Below are positions 25,739-34,316 of a stretch of DNA of 64,000 nucleotides, in pieces. Source of the DNA: Micromonospora parastrephiae (lineage in GTDB: Bacteria; Actinomycetota; Actinomycetes; Mycobacteriales; Micromonosporaceae). Each line of letters starts with the position of its first letter. The stretch's first letter is position 1. Both the position numbers and the translations under genes were made by a program. The stretch is from NCBI RefSeq assembly GCF_016802865.1, contig NZ_JAEVHM010000008.1, positions 1 to 64,000 on the forward strand, written 5' to 3'. The notes under the pieces were generated by a model, which saw only the letters and a list, made by a program, of their open reading frames with translations, did no database searches and had not been told where the DNA came from.

Positions 25739-26770
25739 ATGCGCTATCGCACTCTGGGCGCCACCGGCACGGTGGTGTCGACCCTGTGTCTGGGCACGAT
25801 GACCTTCGGCGCGGAGACCGACGAGGCGGGCAGCTTCGCCCAACTGGACCGCTTCGTCGACGCCGGCGGCACCTTCGTCGACACCGCCGACGTCTACTCC
25901 GCGGGCGTCTCGGAGGAGATCGTCGGCCGCTGGCTGCGGACGCGACCCGACCTGCGGGACCGCCTCGTCATCGCCACCAAGGGGCGGTTCCCGATGGGCC
26001 CCGGCGCCAACGACGCCGGCCTGTCGCGGGTGCACCTCAGCCGCGCACTGGACGCCAGCCTGCGGCGGCTCGGCGTCGAGGCCATCGACCTCTACCAGGC
26101 GCACGCCTGGGACCCGCTGACCCCGCTGCCGGAGACGCTGCGGTTCTTCGACGACGCGGTCCGCGCCGGAAAGATCCGCTACGCGGGCGTCAGCAACTTC
26201 ACCGGCTGGCAGTTGCAGAAGGCCGCCCTGCTCACCCAGCACCTCAACCTCACCCCGGTCGTGACCCTGCAACCGCAGTACAACCTGCTGGCCCGGGAGG
26301 TCGAGTTCGAACTGGTGCCGGTCTGCGAGAACGAGGGCATCGGCATCCTGCCGTGGTCGCCGCTGGGCGGCGGTTGGCTGACCGGCAAGTACCAGCGCGA
26401 CAGCACGCCCACCGGCGCCACCCGTCTCGGTGAGAACCCGCAGCGCGGCGTCGAGGCGTACGCCGGTCGTAACGCCGAGGAGCGCACCTGGCGGGTGCTC
26501 GACGCGGTCCGTCAGGTCGCCGGGGAACGCGGTGTGTCCATGTCGGCGGTGGCGCTGGCCTGGCTGGCGGCCCGACCGGCGGTCACCTCGGTGATCCTCG
26601 GCGCGCGCACCACCGAGCAGCTCGACGACAACCTCACCGCCGCCGACCTGGTGCTCGACGCCGAGCAGACGCGGCTGCTGGACGAGGCGAGCGCCCCGCC
26701 GGTCGGCGACTACCCGTACGGCGACGCGGGAGTGCGTCAGCGTGGCCGCGACCTGCCGACCGCGCCATGA
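25739..26770 (+). CDS. Aldo/keto reductase
   Basis: An intact 343-residue aldo/keto reductase. MRYRTLGATGTVVSTLCLGT is followed by FVDTADVY with the catalytic Asp and Tyr, the catalytic Lys in IATKGRF and the His in YQAHAWD. VILGARTTEQLDDNL near the end binds NADPH. It should reduce aldehydes or ketones; the substrate is unknown. It starts at ATG 25739 after GAAAGGACG and overlaps the next gene by four bases (ATGA), indicating translational coupling. Confidence 0.93.
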   Translation: MRYRTLGATGTVVSTLCLGTMTFGAETDEAGSFAQLDRFVDAGGTFVDTADVYSAGVSEEIVGRWLRTRPDLRDRLVIATKGRFPMGPGANDAGLSRVHLSRALDASLRRLGVEAIDLYQAHAWDPLTPLPETLRFFDDAVRAGKIRYAGVSNFTGWQLQKAALLTQHLNLTPVVTLQPQYNLLAREVEFELVPVCENEGIGILPWSPLGGGWLTGKYQRDSTPTGATRLGENPQRGVEAYAGRNAEERTWRVLDAVRQVAGERGVSMSAVALAWLAARPAVTSVILGARTTEQLDDNLTAADLVLDAEQTRLLDEASAPPVGDYPYGDAGVRQRGRDLPTAP

Positions 26771-27273
26771 TCCCGTTTCCTGAGCCCACCGAGGCGGCCG
26801 GCAGCCGCACCGAGGTCTTCCTGCGCTACCTGGACTACTTCCGGGAGTCGGTGCTGGCCAAGGTGTCGGCGTTGGACGAGACGGAGCTGCGGCGTAGCCG
26901 GCTGCCGTCCGGGTGGACGCCGTTGGAGCTGCTCACCCACCTGCGTCACGTCGAGCTGCGCTGGATCGAGTGGGGTTTCCAGGGCCGGCAGATCGCTGAG
27001 CCGTGGGGTGACCGCCGCGGGGACCGCTGGTACGTGGCGCCCGAGCAGACCCGCGCGGACCTGGTGGCGGCGCTGCGCGCGCAGGGTGCGCACACCAGCG
27101 CCGTGGTGACGGCGCACGACCTGTCGGAGGTGGGGGCGCCCGGCCCGCGGTGGAACGGCGCCGACCCGGCGTCGCTGGAGCGGGTGCTGTTCCACCTGGT
27201 CCAGGAGTACGCCCGCCACCTCGGCCACCTCGACGTGGTTGCCGAACTCGCCGGCGGTCCAACCGGCGAGTGA
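26767..27273 (+). CDS. DinB-like DUF664 protein, possible mycothiol S-transferase
   Basis: A 168-residue DinB-superfamily protein. LLTHLRHVELRWIEWGF and HLVQEYARHLGHLDV provide the three His residues that bind a metal in this fold. DUF664 members in actinomycetes are thought to join mycothiol to electrophiles. Overlap with the preceding aldo/keto reductase suggests the two act on the same reactive carbonyl compound, which is inference from the operon. Confidence 0.87.
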   Translation: MIPFPEPTEAAGSRTEVFLRYLDYFRESVLAKVSALDETELRRSRLPSGWTPLELLTHLRHVELRWIEWGFQGRQIAEPWGDRRGDRWYVAPEQTRADLVAALRAQGAHTSAVVTAHDLSEVGAPGPRWNGADPASLERVLFHLVQEYARHLGHLDVVAELAGGPTGE

Positions 27274-27294
27274 GGCCGAGGCGATACTGGGGGC

Positions 27295-27870
27295 ATGCCG
27301 CTGCTCGTCGCGCCCGCCCTGCCCGCCGGGAGTATCGGCGGCCAGGAGCAACCCCACCTGCCGGTACGCCCCGGACTGGCGCTGCGGGCGTGGCGCGACG
27401 ACGACGGCCCGTCGGTCCGGGTCGCTTTCAACTGTCCGGCGATCCAGCGGTGGCACGTCCGCCGCCTCGACAGCGACGACGAGGCGCGGGCGTGGACGGC
27501 GCAGTGGGCCGGCCGCTGGCGTGCCGAGACGGCTGCCAGCTGGGCGATCGTCGACGCTGACGACCGGCCGGTCGGTCAGGTGGGGTGGCGCGGTGTGCTG
27601 CTGGCCGAGGCGTCGGCGCACCTGTCGTACTGGGTGCTGCCCGCCGCGCGGGGTCGAGGGATCGCCACCGCGGCGCTGCGCGCGTTGACCCGGTGGAGTT
27701 TCACGCGGGCCGGGCTGCACCGGCTGGCCCTGGAGCACTCGACCGCCAACACCGCGTCCTGCCGGGTGGCTGCGCGGGCCGGCTTCATCGAGGAGGGCGT
27801 GGCCCGCGGCTCGGTGCGCCACGCCGACGGCTGGCACGACATGCACCTGCATTCGCGGTTGGCGACCTGA
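27295..27870 (+). CDS. GNAT acetyltransferase, RimJ/RimL type
   Basis: A 191-residue acetyltransferase with LALRAWRDDDGPSVRVAF at the start of the fold, the loop AARGRGIATAALRAL for acetyl-CoA and NTASCRVAARAGF near the C-terminus. It follows the DUF664 gene by 21 bases and may be in the same operon. The acceptor is unknown. Confidence 0.87.
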   Translation: MPLLVAPALPAGSIGGQEQPHLPVRPGLALRAWRDDDGPSVRVAFNCPAIQRWHVRRLDSDDEARAWTAQWAGRWRAETAASWAIVDADDRPVGQVGWRGVLLAEASAHLSYWVLPAARGRGIATAALRALTRWSFTRAGLHRLALEHSTANTASCRVAARAGFIEEGVARGSVRHADGWHDMHLHSRLAT

Positions 27871-28017
27871 GACTGAACCAGGAAATTGCCCCTCGGCGAC
27901 GAGAACGCCCTGGTGGTCAGGCAGCCGTAGCCGCACCGGTAGGGGTGCCGACCAGTCCGCGGTGGAGGTGTGTGCCGGCGATCCGGAGCGGCGTCGCAGC
28001 TGGTGGACGACCGGGGG

Positions 28018-28938
28018 CTACCAGTAGGGGCAGTTGCGCCCCTCGCGCACCATCTGCGCGTACTCGGCGCCCGTGATGCGGAGCCGGTCGGTCTTGCTGC
28101 CGTCCTTGGCCCGACAGCCATTGATCGGATTGAGGTAGACCCAGGTGTAGGCCGAGTCGTCCGCGCGCCCGGTCACCTCGAACGGCTTGTCGCCGGGTGC
28201 CGAGATCACCATCGTCTGGCGTCGTCCGTCGGCGAGGTAGTCCAACTCCAGTCGCCATCGGCAGTGCTGCTTCGCGCTGAGCGCTCGTACCTGAATGACG
28301 TTCTTCTCACCCTTGGGCAAGGTGATCTTGTGGGTGGCGAAGAACGGGGCACCGGCTTCGTCGCCACCCCGGTCCTCGACGAGCATCCGGGGATTCGGGC
28401 GATCCACGTGTGTCACGAGGACGACCTTCTTGGATTCGCCCTGGGATTCGTTGGGCTCCTTGATCCCGGTGAGTGGGGCGCGGCAGGGCTCGACGAGGAC
28501 GGGCCGGAGGTCGACGGCCTCGGCTGCCTCGTCCCGGGTGCCGACGAGGGTGATCTCCCAGGTGCTCCGTTCGATGTCGACCGCGCCGGCCTCGACGGCC
28601 GGATCGTCCGGACGTGCGGCGTCCAGGCGAGCCAGGTCGGAGCCGGCGGGGTAGACGTAGTCGAGCGAACCCTCCTGCGGATAGGGGACGTGCTTCACGT
28701 CCAGGACGACGAGTGGCCCCCGGCCGGCCAACTCCTCGGCCAGCTCGTCCGCGGGCTTCCACTGATTGATCATGCCCAGAACGACGGCGCCGAGCCAGGT
28801 GGCGACCGCACCGACCACGATCGTCAGCAGCCAGGTAACGGGACGTTTCCACCAGGCGACGGTTGCCGGCGCGGGCGACGACACCGGGGCCGGAGTGGGG
28901 GCCTTACGGCGACGCGGGCGCTTGTTACGTGGACTCAT
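28018..28938 (-). CDS. Membrane-anchored hypothetical protein
   Basis: 306 residues: a basic, proline-rich cytoplasmic tail (RNKRPRRRKAPTP), one transmembrane helix near residues 30-55 (VTWLLTIVVGAVATWLGAVV) and a beta-rich extracytoplasmic domain with four Cys that may pair. No catalytic motif is visible and I do not recognise the family. It overlaps the upstream polytopic membrane gene by 14 bases, so the two are almost certainly co-translated and may form one complex. Confidence 0.72.
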   Translation of the reverse strand: MSPRNKRPRRRKAPTPAPVSSPAPATVAWWKRPVTWLLTIVVGAVATWLGAVVLGMINQWKPADELAEELAGRGPLVVLDVKHVPYPQEGSLDYVYPAGSDLARLDAARPDDPAVEAGAVDIERSTWEITLVGTRDEAAEAVDLRPVLVEPCRAPLTGIKEPNESQGESKKVVLVTHVDRPNPRMLVEDRGGDEAGAPFFATHKITLPKGEKNVIQVRALSAKQHCRWRLELDYLADGRRQTMVISAPGDKPFEVTGRADDSAYTWVYLNPINGCRAKDGSKTDRLRITGAEYAQMVREGRNCPYW

Positions 28939-30190
28939 GGACCGGCGTCTCCTGCGTATCGATGGACGTTTTGTTGTCGAGGAGCCGACGGGCCAGCAGC
29001 ACGGGCAGCGCGACGAGCCAACCCCAGGCCGCGCCGAAACGCAGCGAGGAGGTCAACTGCACGCCCAGGGACTGCCAGGGCGCGCAGCCGGTAGGGGAGT
29101 GCGAGACCGCACAGTCGACAAGGACGTCGGATGTCGCGGTCAGCCCGGCCGCGGCGATCGTGGCACCCCAACAGACGACGACGAGCCCGAGGCGGTGCCC
29201 GGAGTTCGGCAGGCCGGCGAGCAGAGCCCGCAGCAGGAGCCACAGCAACACCAGCAGGGCGAGGGCGAGCACCGACCTGTGCACCCACAGGTCCATCGAC
29301 AGGGGATTCGGCTCGATCTCGTGGGTCAGCCGGTACCCCACGTCATCGCGTACGAGTGGCGGCGGCGACAGGGCGGGGCGGTACAGGAATTCCCTGAGCA
29401 GTCCCAGGAAACCTCTCCCGGCATAGCTCTCCCACACGGCTCGGGTGCCGTTGATCAGCAGGAGCACCAGCACCGGAAGGACGCCGGCCAGGGCAAGGTT
29501 CGCGCTGCGTCCTCGCACGTCGCCGATCAGCGGAACGCGGGCTGTCGGCTCCGGGTCCTCGTCCGTGTCGTCGACCGCGTCCTCTTCCTCGTCTTCGCCT
29601 TCGTCCTCGTCGGTCGCTTTGTTCAACCGGTCCAGCAGCAACCTCGCCAGGCTGACGCTACCCACCAGGGATGCGTTCGTGCCTGCCACCAGGCAGCCGA
29701 GGAAGAGAGCGTCGGACGTCCAGCCGGCCAGCGTCAGGTGCGCGCTGGCGAGGAGCGTGGAGTGGTCCAGTGCCTCGTTGGCGTACCAGCCGGTGGGGGC
29801 GGTGTGGACACGGACCACGAAGGTGGCCCACCAGAGCAGGTCCCCGATCGCCGTGGCGGTGAGGGCGGCGGCCGCGCCGGTCATCGCCGCGATGAACGGG
29901 TGCGTCCGCCGCGTGACCAGGCCGCAGGCCAGGTACGTCGACACCCCGATCAAAAGGATCACGACCCAACGGATCTGCGGCGTCACCGCGTCCATCATGG
30001 GAGCGGTCATGGGGTCGAGGGGGGCGAAGAAGGCCACACCCTTCACGACGAGCGTCGGGAAGTCGACGGCGGTCCGCGGGATGGTGAACGGCCCCGGCAT
30101 GGAACGCAGCTTGGCGGTGACCACCAGGTACATCAGGATGGCACCCACCGCGGCGAGCGCGGCGACGACAATCCTGTCTGGCCGGCTCAT
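28925..30190 (-). CDS. Polytopic membrane protein of unknown function
   Basis: 421 residues with about eight hydrophobic helices in two blocks, separated by a strongly acidic linker near residue 185-210 (DEDEGEDEEEDAVDDTDEDP). There is no transporter or enzyme signature that I recognise. The acidic loop could bind cations or a basic partner such as the Arg/Lys-rich tail of the protein encoded downstream, with which it overlaps by 14 bases. Confidence 0.7.
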   Translation of the reverse strand: MSRPDRIVVAALAAVGAILMYLVVTAKLRSMPGPFTIPRTAVDFPTLVVKGVAFFAPLDPMTAPMMDAVTPQIRWVVILLIGVSTYLACGLVTRRTHPFIAAMTGAAAALTATAIGDLLWWATFVVRVHTAPTGWYANEALDHSTLLASAHLTLAGWTSDALFLGCLVAGTNASLVGSVSLARLLLDRLNKATDEDEGEDEEEDAVDDTDEDPEPTARVPLIGDVRGRSANLALAGVLPVLVLLLINGTRAVWESYAGRGFLGLLREFLYRPALSPPPLVRDDVGYRLTHEIEPNPLSMDLWVHRSVLALALLVLLWLLLRALLAGLPNSGHRLGLVVVCWGATIAAAGLTATSDVLVDCAVSHSPTGCAPWQSLGVQLTSSLRFGAAWGWLVALPVLLARRLLDNKTSIDTQETPVHEST

Positions 30191-30455
30191 CCGGCCGGCC
30201 TCATCCCGGGGCGGGTCGTCACGCCGTCAGTCTCGCGCAATGTTCGGCTGCGCATAAGCCCGCGGGTCCCCTCTCGGAGTGCTCCGACGACACCTCTCCG
30301 CGCACAGCTTCTGGGCACCCTGCAGCGACGGTGGGAGCGTATCCGCGGAGAGGCACTGCCCCGAGGGCGTTCCCTGGCACTCCTCGCAGAAGCGGCAGCA
30401 GCATGGACATGACCGGCGCGGTGGCGGAAGAGCACGAAGAGCGGCGGCGACGGCG

Positions 30456-30542
30456 ATGAAGAAGGATCGCGACGGCGGAACGCTCACCGTCAGCCCGGAG
30501 TCGTGGCGTGGCTTCGTCGCACTGGCACGCAACGCCGGCTGA
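30456..30542 (+). pseudogene. Relic of a DUF397 protein C-terminus
   Basis: A 28-codon frame (MKKDRDGGTLTVSPESWRGF and on to RNAG) reads like the end of a DUF397 protein, which normally has about 60-80 residues and is paired with an XRE regulator. The N-terminal half with the conserved Trp/Ser and NCVEVA parts is missing, and no XRE partner is adjacent. The rest of the stretch 30191-30617 shows nothing I can support. Confidence 0.4.
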
Positions 30543-30617
30543 TCGAGCAGCCCGGCTGACAGCCGCGACCGGAAATCGCCTGGCGGCCCGCGTACCCCCG
30601 ATGGGAGGGTGAGCGGC

Positions 30618-31132
30618 ATGACAGCCGATGCTCTGGCCGGGGCCCTGGCCGACGACGGACGGCGGCGGGTCTTCGCGGCGATCGTGCTGGGTGCGACCAG
30701 CGTCGCCGAGGTCGCGCAGCGGACCGGCCTGGCGGCGCGGGTGGTGCTCACCTGGGTTCGCCGGCTCACCGACGCGGGTCTCTCATCGGCCCGGACGGCG
30801 CGCTCGCGGCCGACGAGGCGTCGCTGCGGGCGGCGGCGCGCGACCGTCGCCCGGCCGACGACGCCGACCCGGCGGACGACCCGGTGCTGCGGACCTTCCT
30901 GCGCGCGGGCGTCCTGGTGGGCCTGCCGGCACAACGTGGTCGCAGGCGGGTGCTGCTGGCGCACATCGCGGACCGGTCGTTCACGACGGGGACCCGGTAT
31001 CCCGAGCGGGCCGTCGACGAGGCGCTCAAGCCCTGGTGCGCGGCGGGCGGGTCGGACCACGTCACGCTGCGCCGCTACCTCGTCGACGAGCAGTTGCTCA
31101 CCCGCGAGCACGGCATCTACCAGCGGGCCTGA
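30618..31132 (+). pseudogene. DUF2087 winged-helix protein, frameshifted
   Basis: The N-terminal half reads LADDGRRRVFAAIVLGATSV, a winged-helix domain. The C-terminal half reads LRTFLRAGVLVGLPAQRGRR through to YLVDEQLLTREHGIY, the DUF2087 domain. The two are in different frames because of two extra bases in a TCTCTC run near 30779-30784 (or one missing base). Repaired, it would give about 170 residues, the usual length of this actinobacterial family. The ATG has GGGAGG nine bases upstream. Function is unknown; DNA binding is likely. Confidence 0.8.
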
Positions 31133-31172
31133 TCGTCCGCTGCGCGAACCGTCTGGTTCCGGAGCATGTTGC

Positions 31173-31178
31173 TAGCCT
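31173..31178 (+). promoter_or_regulatory. TAGCCT -10 box for a leaderless start
   Basis: TAGCCT ends six bases before the ATG at 31185 and no ribosome-binding site is present, so the MarR-type transcript probably starts at its initiation codon. Confidence 0.45.
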
Positions 31179-31184
31179 CCGTGC

Positions 31185-31661
31185 ATGACCTCGTGTACGC
31201 CCGCCGACGGCCCACCCGACCTGTTGTTCCTGCTCTCCTGGGCGAGTCACGCGTTGCAGACCGAGCACGCGGCGGGTCTGGCCGAGTTGGGCATCTCGCC
31301 GCGGGCGCACTACGTGCTGGCGCAGGCCAGCACCGGGGAGCTGACCCAGCGGGAGATCGGCGAGCGGTGCGGCGTGGACAAGACGACCATGGTCGTCACG
31401 CTCGACCAGTTGGAGCGGGCCGGGCTGGCCGAGCGCCGCCCCGCCCCGACGGATCGACGTGCGCGGCTGGTCGCGGTGACGCCGGCGGGGGAGCGGATCC
31501 TGCGCCGGGCGCAGGAGGTCGTCCGGCGCATCCAGGACGAGCTCCTCGCGACCCTGCCCGAGCAGGACCGGGAGGCGTTCCTGCGGGCCCTCGTCGCACT
31601 GATCAGCGGACCGTTGGCCAACACCTCCCCGTACGCGCCCGGTGGCCGCTCCGGTTGTTGA
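31185..31661 (+). CDS. MarR-family regulator
   Basis: A 158-residue MarR protein: GELTQREIGERCGVDKTTMV is the recognition helix region and RRPAPTDRRARLVAVTPAGE the wing. It is followed 75 bases later, on the same strand, by a DUF6069 membrane protein gene. An inverted repeat lies in the gap, so it likely controls that gene rather than a divergent one. Confidence 0.9.
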   Translation: MTSCTPADGPPDLLFLLSWASHALQTEHAAGLAELGISPRAHYVLAQASTGELTQREIGERCGVDKTTMVVTLDQLERAGLAERRPAPTDRRARLVAVTPAGERILRRAQEVVRRIQDELLATLPEQDREAFLRALVALISGPLANTSPYAPGGRSGC

Positions 31662-31670
31662 TCCCGAGAA

Positions 31671-31694
31671 AGATAGTTCCGAACAAGACTATCT
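31671..31694 (+). promoter_or_regulatory. Candidate MarR operator before the DUF6069 gene
   Basis: AGATAGT (31671-31677) and ACTATCT (31688-31694) are perfect inverted repeats with a ten-base spacer. They lie 43 bases before the ATG of the DUF6069 gene and just after the MarR gene. Confidence 0.55.
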
Positions 31695-31736
31695 GCTACG
31701 GTCATACTCGTTCGTTTCCCTGAACGAGGAGCCGTC

Positions 31737-32159
31737 ATGAGTGCTGCCGCCGTCACCACCCCCACCACCGACTCGCCGCTGCGCCGTCGGGCCCTCGGTG
31801 TTGCCATCGCAGTGCTGGCCTGCCTGGCCATCTGGGCGATCGGCGCACTGGCCGGGGTCGACTTCACCGTCGAGAGCCCCGGTCAGCCCGCAACGGTCAT
31901 CGGGGCGGGCGCGATCGGCGTCGTCGCTCTCGGCGCGTCCCTGCTGGGCTGGGCATCGCTGGCCCTGCTGGAGCGGTTCGCCGCGCGCTTCGCCCGTCCG
32001 GTCTGGATCTCGCTGGCCGTCGTGGTGACACTGCTGTCCTTCCTCCCGCTGCTCGGCACCGAGGCCACCGCCGGCGCGAAGCTGACCCTCGGCGCGACAC
32101 ACCTCGCGGTGGCGGTCGCGTTGATCGCCCTGCTGCCGACCCACCGCCGCTCGGAATAA
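31737..32159 (+). CDS. DUF6069 four-helix membrane protein
   Basis: A 140-residue integral membrane protein with four predicted helices and little loop sequence, matching the actinobacterial DUF6069 type (ALAGVDFTVESPG after helix 1). The function is unknown. GAGGAG lies seven bases before the ATG. It is probably induced through the upstream MarR regulator, so a link to membrane stress or drug response is plausible but unproven. Confidence 0.75.
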   Translation: MSAAAVTTPTTDSPLRRRALGVAIAVLACLAIWAIGALAGVDFTVESPGQPATVIGAGAIGVVALGASLLGWASLALLERFAARFARPVWISLAVVVTLLSFLPLLGTEATAGAKLTLGATHLAVAVALIALLPTHRRSE

Positions 32160-32188
32160 TCCGTTGACCGGGCGCTGATGATCGACAG

Positions 32189-32683
32189 GTGACCGCCACC
32201 ATCCGACCCACCTGGGCGACCACCACCGTCCAACCCGAACAGTCCGACGCGGCCCGGCTGCTGCGCGAGTACATGACCGAGATGGTGGTCCGCTACCACC
32301 ACCGCCCGGCCCTGCCCGGCGAGGTCGACGCGGCGCTGGTCGAGATGCCCAGCGACGACCTGACCTACCCGACCGGGTTGCTGTTGCTCGCCCATCACGG
32401 CGCCGAACCGGCCGGCTGCGCCGGGCTGCGGTGGCAGCCGGGCTGGGCCGAGTTGACCCGGGTGTACGTCCGTCCCCCGCATCGCGGCGCGGGTGGGGGC
32501 GCCGCGTTGCTGGCCGCCGCCGAGGATCGTGCCCGCGCGGTGGGGGCGGACCGGATCCGGCTCGACACCCGCGACGACCTGGTCGAGGCCCGCGCCCTGT
32601 ACGCCCGGCACGGCTACGTCGAGATCCCGGCGTACTCACGGGGCCCGTACGCCGAGCACTGGTTCGAAAAACGGTTGCGTTGA
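32189..32683 (+). CDS. GNAT acetyltransferase
   Basis: A 164-residue acetyltransferase with the acetyl-CoA binding loop VRPPHRGAGGGAALLAAAE and the C-terminal RALYARHGYVEIPAY, typical of small GNATs acting on free amines or amino-acid-like substrates. The start is a GTG at 32189. It is separated by about 100 bases from the downstream hsp20 gene, which has its own regulatory site. Confidence 0.83.
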   Translation: MTATIRPTWATTTVQPEQSDAARLLREYMTEMVVRYHHRPALPGEVDAALVEMPSDDLTYPTGLLLLAHHGAEPAGCAGLRWQPGWAELTRVYVRPPHRGAGGGAALLAAAEDRARAVGADRIRLDTRDDLVEARALYARHGYVEIPAYSRGPYAEHWFEKRLR

Positions 32684-32726
32684 GCGGTTGACGTCCGACT
32701 CCGGTCGCGCTAAATAAAAAGAGGAA

Positions 32727-32747
32727 GTTGAGTCACCCCGACTCAAC
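32727..32747 (+). promoter_or_regulatory. HAIR element (HspR-binding inverted repeat)
   Basis: GTTGAGT, seven bases, then ACTCAAC matches the HspR-associated inverted repeat, whose consensus is CTTGAGT-N7-ACTCAAG, at all but the outermost pair. It lies about 30 bases before the Hsp20 start. HspR, a MerR-type repressor released on heat shock, is the expected ligand; its gene is not in this window. Confidence 0.8.
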
Positions 32748-32778
32748 CATCACCTTCGGCCAGGAGAACCGAGGAGGC

Positions 32779-33210
32779 ATGACCATGTTGATGCGTACCG
32801 ACCCGTTCCGCGAGATCGACCGGCTCGCCGAGCAGTTCTTCGGTACGGCGGCCAGCCCGGCGACGATGCACCTCGACGCCTACCGCGACGGAGACTACTT
32901 CTACGCCGCGTTCGACCTGCCCGGCGTCGACCCCGACACCATCGACTGCACCGTCGAGCGCAACGTCCTCACCGTCCGCGCCGAGCGTCGCCGACCCGCC
33001 GGCGACGGCGTCGAGCTGGTCGCCGCCGAACGCCCGATGGGCACCTTCACCCGGCGACTGTTCCTGGGCGACACACTGGACACCGACAAGCTGGAAGCGG
33101 GCTACGAACACGGGGTGCTGACGCTGCGCATCCCGGTCGCCGAGCGCGCCAAGCCGCGCCGGGTGACCATCACCGCCAACGGCGACGGCCGTCGGCAGAT
33201 CAACGCCTGA
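32779..33210 (+). CDS. Hsp20 small heat-shock protein
   Basis: A 143-residue alpha-crystallin-domain chaperone: MRTDPFREIDRLAEQFFGT at the N-terminus, then YAAFDLPGVDPDTIDCTVE, and GVLTLRIPVAERAKPR, which holds the I-x-I/V type tail motif. It should bind unfolding proteins and hold them for ATP-dependent chaperones. Both ATG 32779 and ATG 32785 are possible; GAGGAGG at 32771-32777 is better spaced for the second. An HAIR site precedes it and a strong hairpin follows it. Confidence 0.93.
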   Translation: MTMLMRTDPFREIDRLAEQFFGTAASPATMHLDAYRDGDYFYAAFDLPGVDPDTIDCTVERNVLTVRAERRRPAGDGVELVAAERPMGTFTRRLFLGDTLDTDKLEAGYEHGVLTLRIPVAERAKPRRVTITANGDGRRQINA

Positions 33211-33223
33211 CCCACGGGATCGA

Positions 33224-33285
33224 CTCAGCCTCGGATGGGATCGGCGCGCCTGCAGGCCGATCCCACCCGAGCTGAGAGCCTTTTT
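33224..33285 (+). terminator. Rho-independent terminator after hsp20
   Basis: The arms CTCGG..GATCGGC (33230-33245) and its complement (33256-33271) pair at 15 of 16 positions around a ten-base loop. A further CTCAG/CTGAG pairing extends the stem to 33276. Five T residues start at 33281, four bases after the stem. Confidence 0.75.
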
Positions 33286-33288
33286 CAC

Positions 33289-34287
33289 ATGGTGTCCTCC
33301 GACGCTCCGGTGCTCGTCCGCCCCGCCGCCCGGCCCGTCCTACCCGGCGGACCGGTCGACGTCACCGAGGCGTGGCTGCGCAACCGGCGGCTGTCCGAGC
33401 ACACCCGCGACGCGTACCGGCGGGACGTCACCGGGTGGCTCACCTGGTGCGCCGGCCGCGACGTCGACCCGCTGCGGGCCACGTTCCTGCACGTCAACGA
33501 GTACGCCCGAGCATTGGAGTCCACCCTCGGGGCGCGCAGCCGTCGCCCACTGACCCCCGCCACCGTGGCACGTCGGCTCTCCGCGCTGTCCAGCTGGTAC
33601 GACTTCCTCGTCAAGCTCGGCGGGGTGCCGGCGAACCCGGTCTCCGGCGCGGATCGCCCCCGCGTCGACCGGGACCACTCGGCCACCGTCGGGCTCACCC
33701 CCGAGGAGGTGGACGCCCTCCTCGCCGCCGCCGACGCGGACACCGGCCCGACCGCCGTACGCAACCGGGCGGCCATCGCGCTCCTCGCCGACCTCGGCCT
33801 GCGCGTCGGCGAGCTGATCTCGCTGGACCTGACCGACCTCGGCACCGAACGCGGCCACCGCAGCGTGCGCTTCGTCGGCAAGGGCGGCAAGCAGCGCCGC
33901 CGCGCCCTCACCCCCGGCACCGGGTACGCCGTGGACGCCTACCTGGCCCAACGGGCCGCCGCCACCGGCGTGCCGGTGCCGCAGCTCACCGGGCCACTGC
34001 TGGTCACCGCCAGCGGCGCCCGCCTGGATCGGCACTCGGTGTTCCGGATGGTCCGCCGCCTCGCCCGAGCGGCCGGGATCCCGGCCTGGGCGAGGCTGTC
34101 CCCGCACTCGCTGCGGCACGCCTTCGCCACCACCGCCCGCTCCGAGGGCGTGCCCCTGGAAGACGTGCAGGACGCCATGGGGCACGCCGACCCACGGACC
34201 ACCCGCCGCTACGACCGCGACCGGCACAACCTCGACCGCGACCCGGCGTACGTGGTGTGGGCGGCGCGGTCACGCCGCCGCGGCTGA
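33289..34287 (+). CDS. Tyrosine recombinase (XerC/XerD-like phage integrase family)
   Basis: 332 residues with an N-terminal SAM-like DNA-binding domain (about 20-120) and a C-terminal catalytic domain. The catalytic residues are visible: Arg in LGLRVGELISL, Lys in GKGGKQRRR, HSLRHAFAT (His and Arg), GHADPRTTRRY with a His and the nucleophile Tyr. I chose ATG 33289, because the longer frame from 33235 would start inside the upstream terminator. It stands alone without an excisionase or att-like repeats, so a Xer-like or domesticated recombinase is as likely as an integrase. Confidence 0.87.
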   Translation: MVSSDAPVLVRPAARPVLPGGPVDVTEAWLRNRRLSEHTRDAYRRDVTGWLTWCAGRDVDPLRATFLHVNEYARALESTLGARSRRPLTPATVARRLSALSSWYDFLVKLGGVPANPVSGADRPRVDRDHSATVGLTPEEVDALLAAADADTGPTAVRNRAAIALLADLGLRVGELISLDLTDLGTERGHRSVRFVGKGGKQRRRALTPGTGYAVDAYLAQRAAATGVPVPQLTGPLLVTASGARLDRHSVFRMVRRLARAAGIPAWARLSPHSLRHAFATTARSEGVPLEDVQDAMGHADPRTTRRYDRDRHNLDRDPAYVVWAARSRRRG

Positions 34288-34304
34288 GCGTCGCACCCGC
34301 CTTC

Positions 34305-34310
34305 TACGGT
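34305..34310 (+). promoter_or_regulatory. TACGGT -10 box for a leaderless start
   Basis: TACGGT ends six bases before the ATG at 34317. No ribosome-binding site is present. This fits transcription starting at the initiation codon. Confidence 0.45.
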
Positions 34311-34316
34311 CGGCGG

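Noticed and set aside
33289-34287. Integrase of a genomic island
   Set aside because: No tRNA, att-like direct repeats, excisionase or phage genes nearby; flanking genes are ordinary chromosomal ones.
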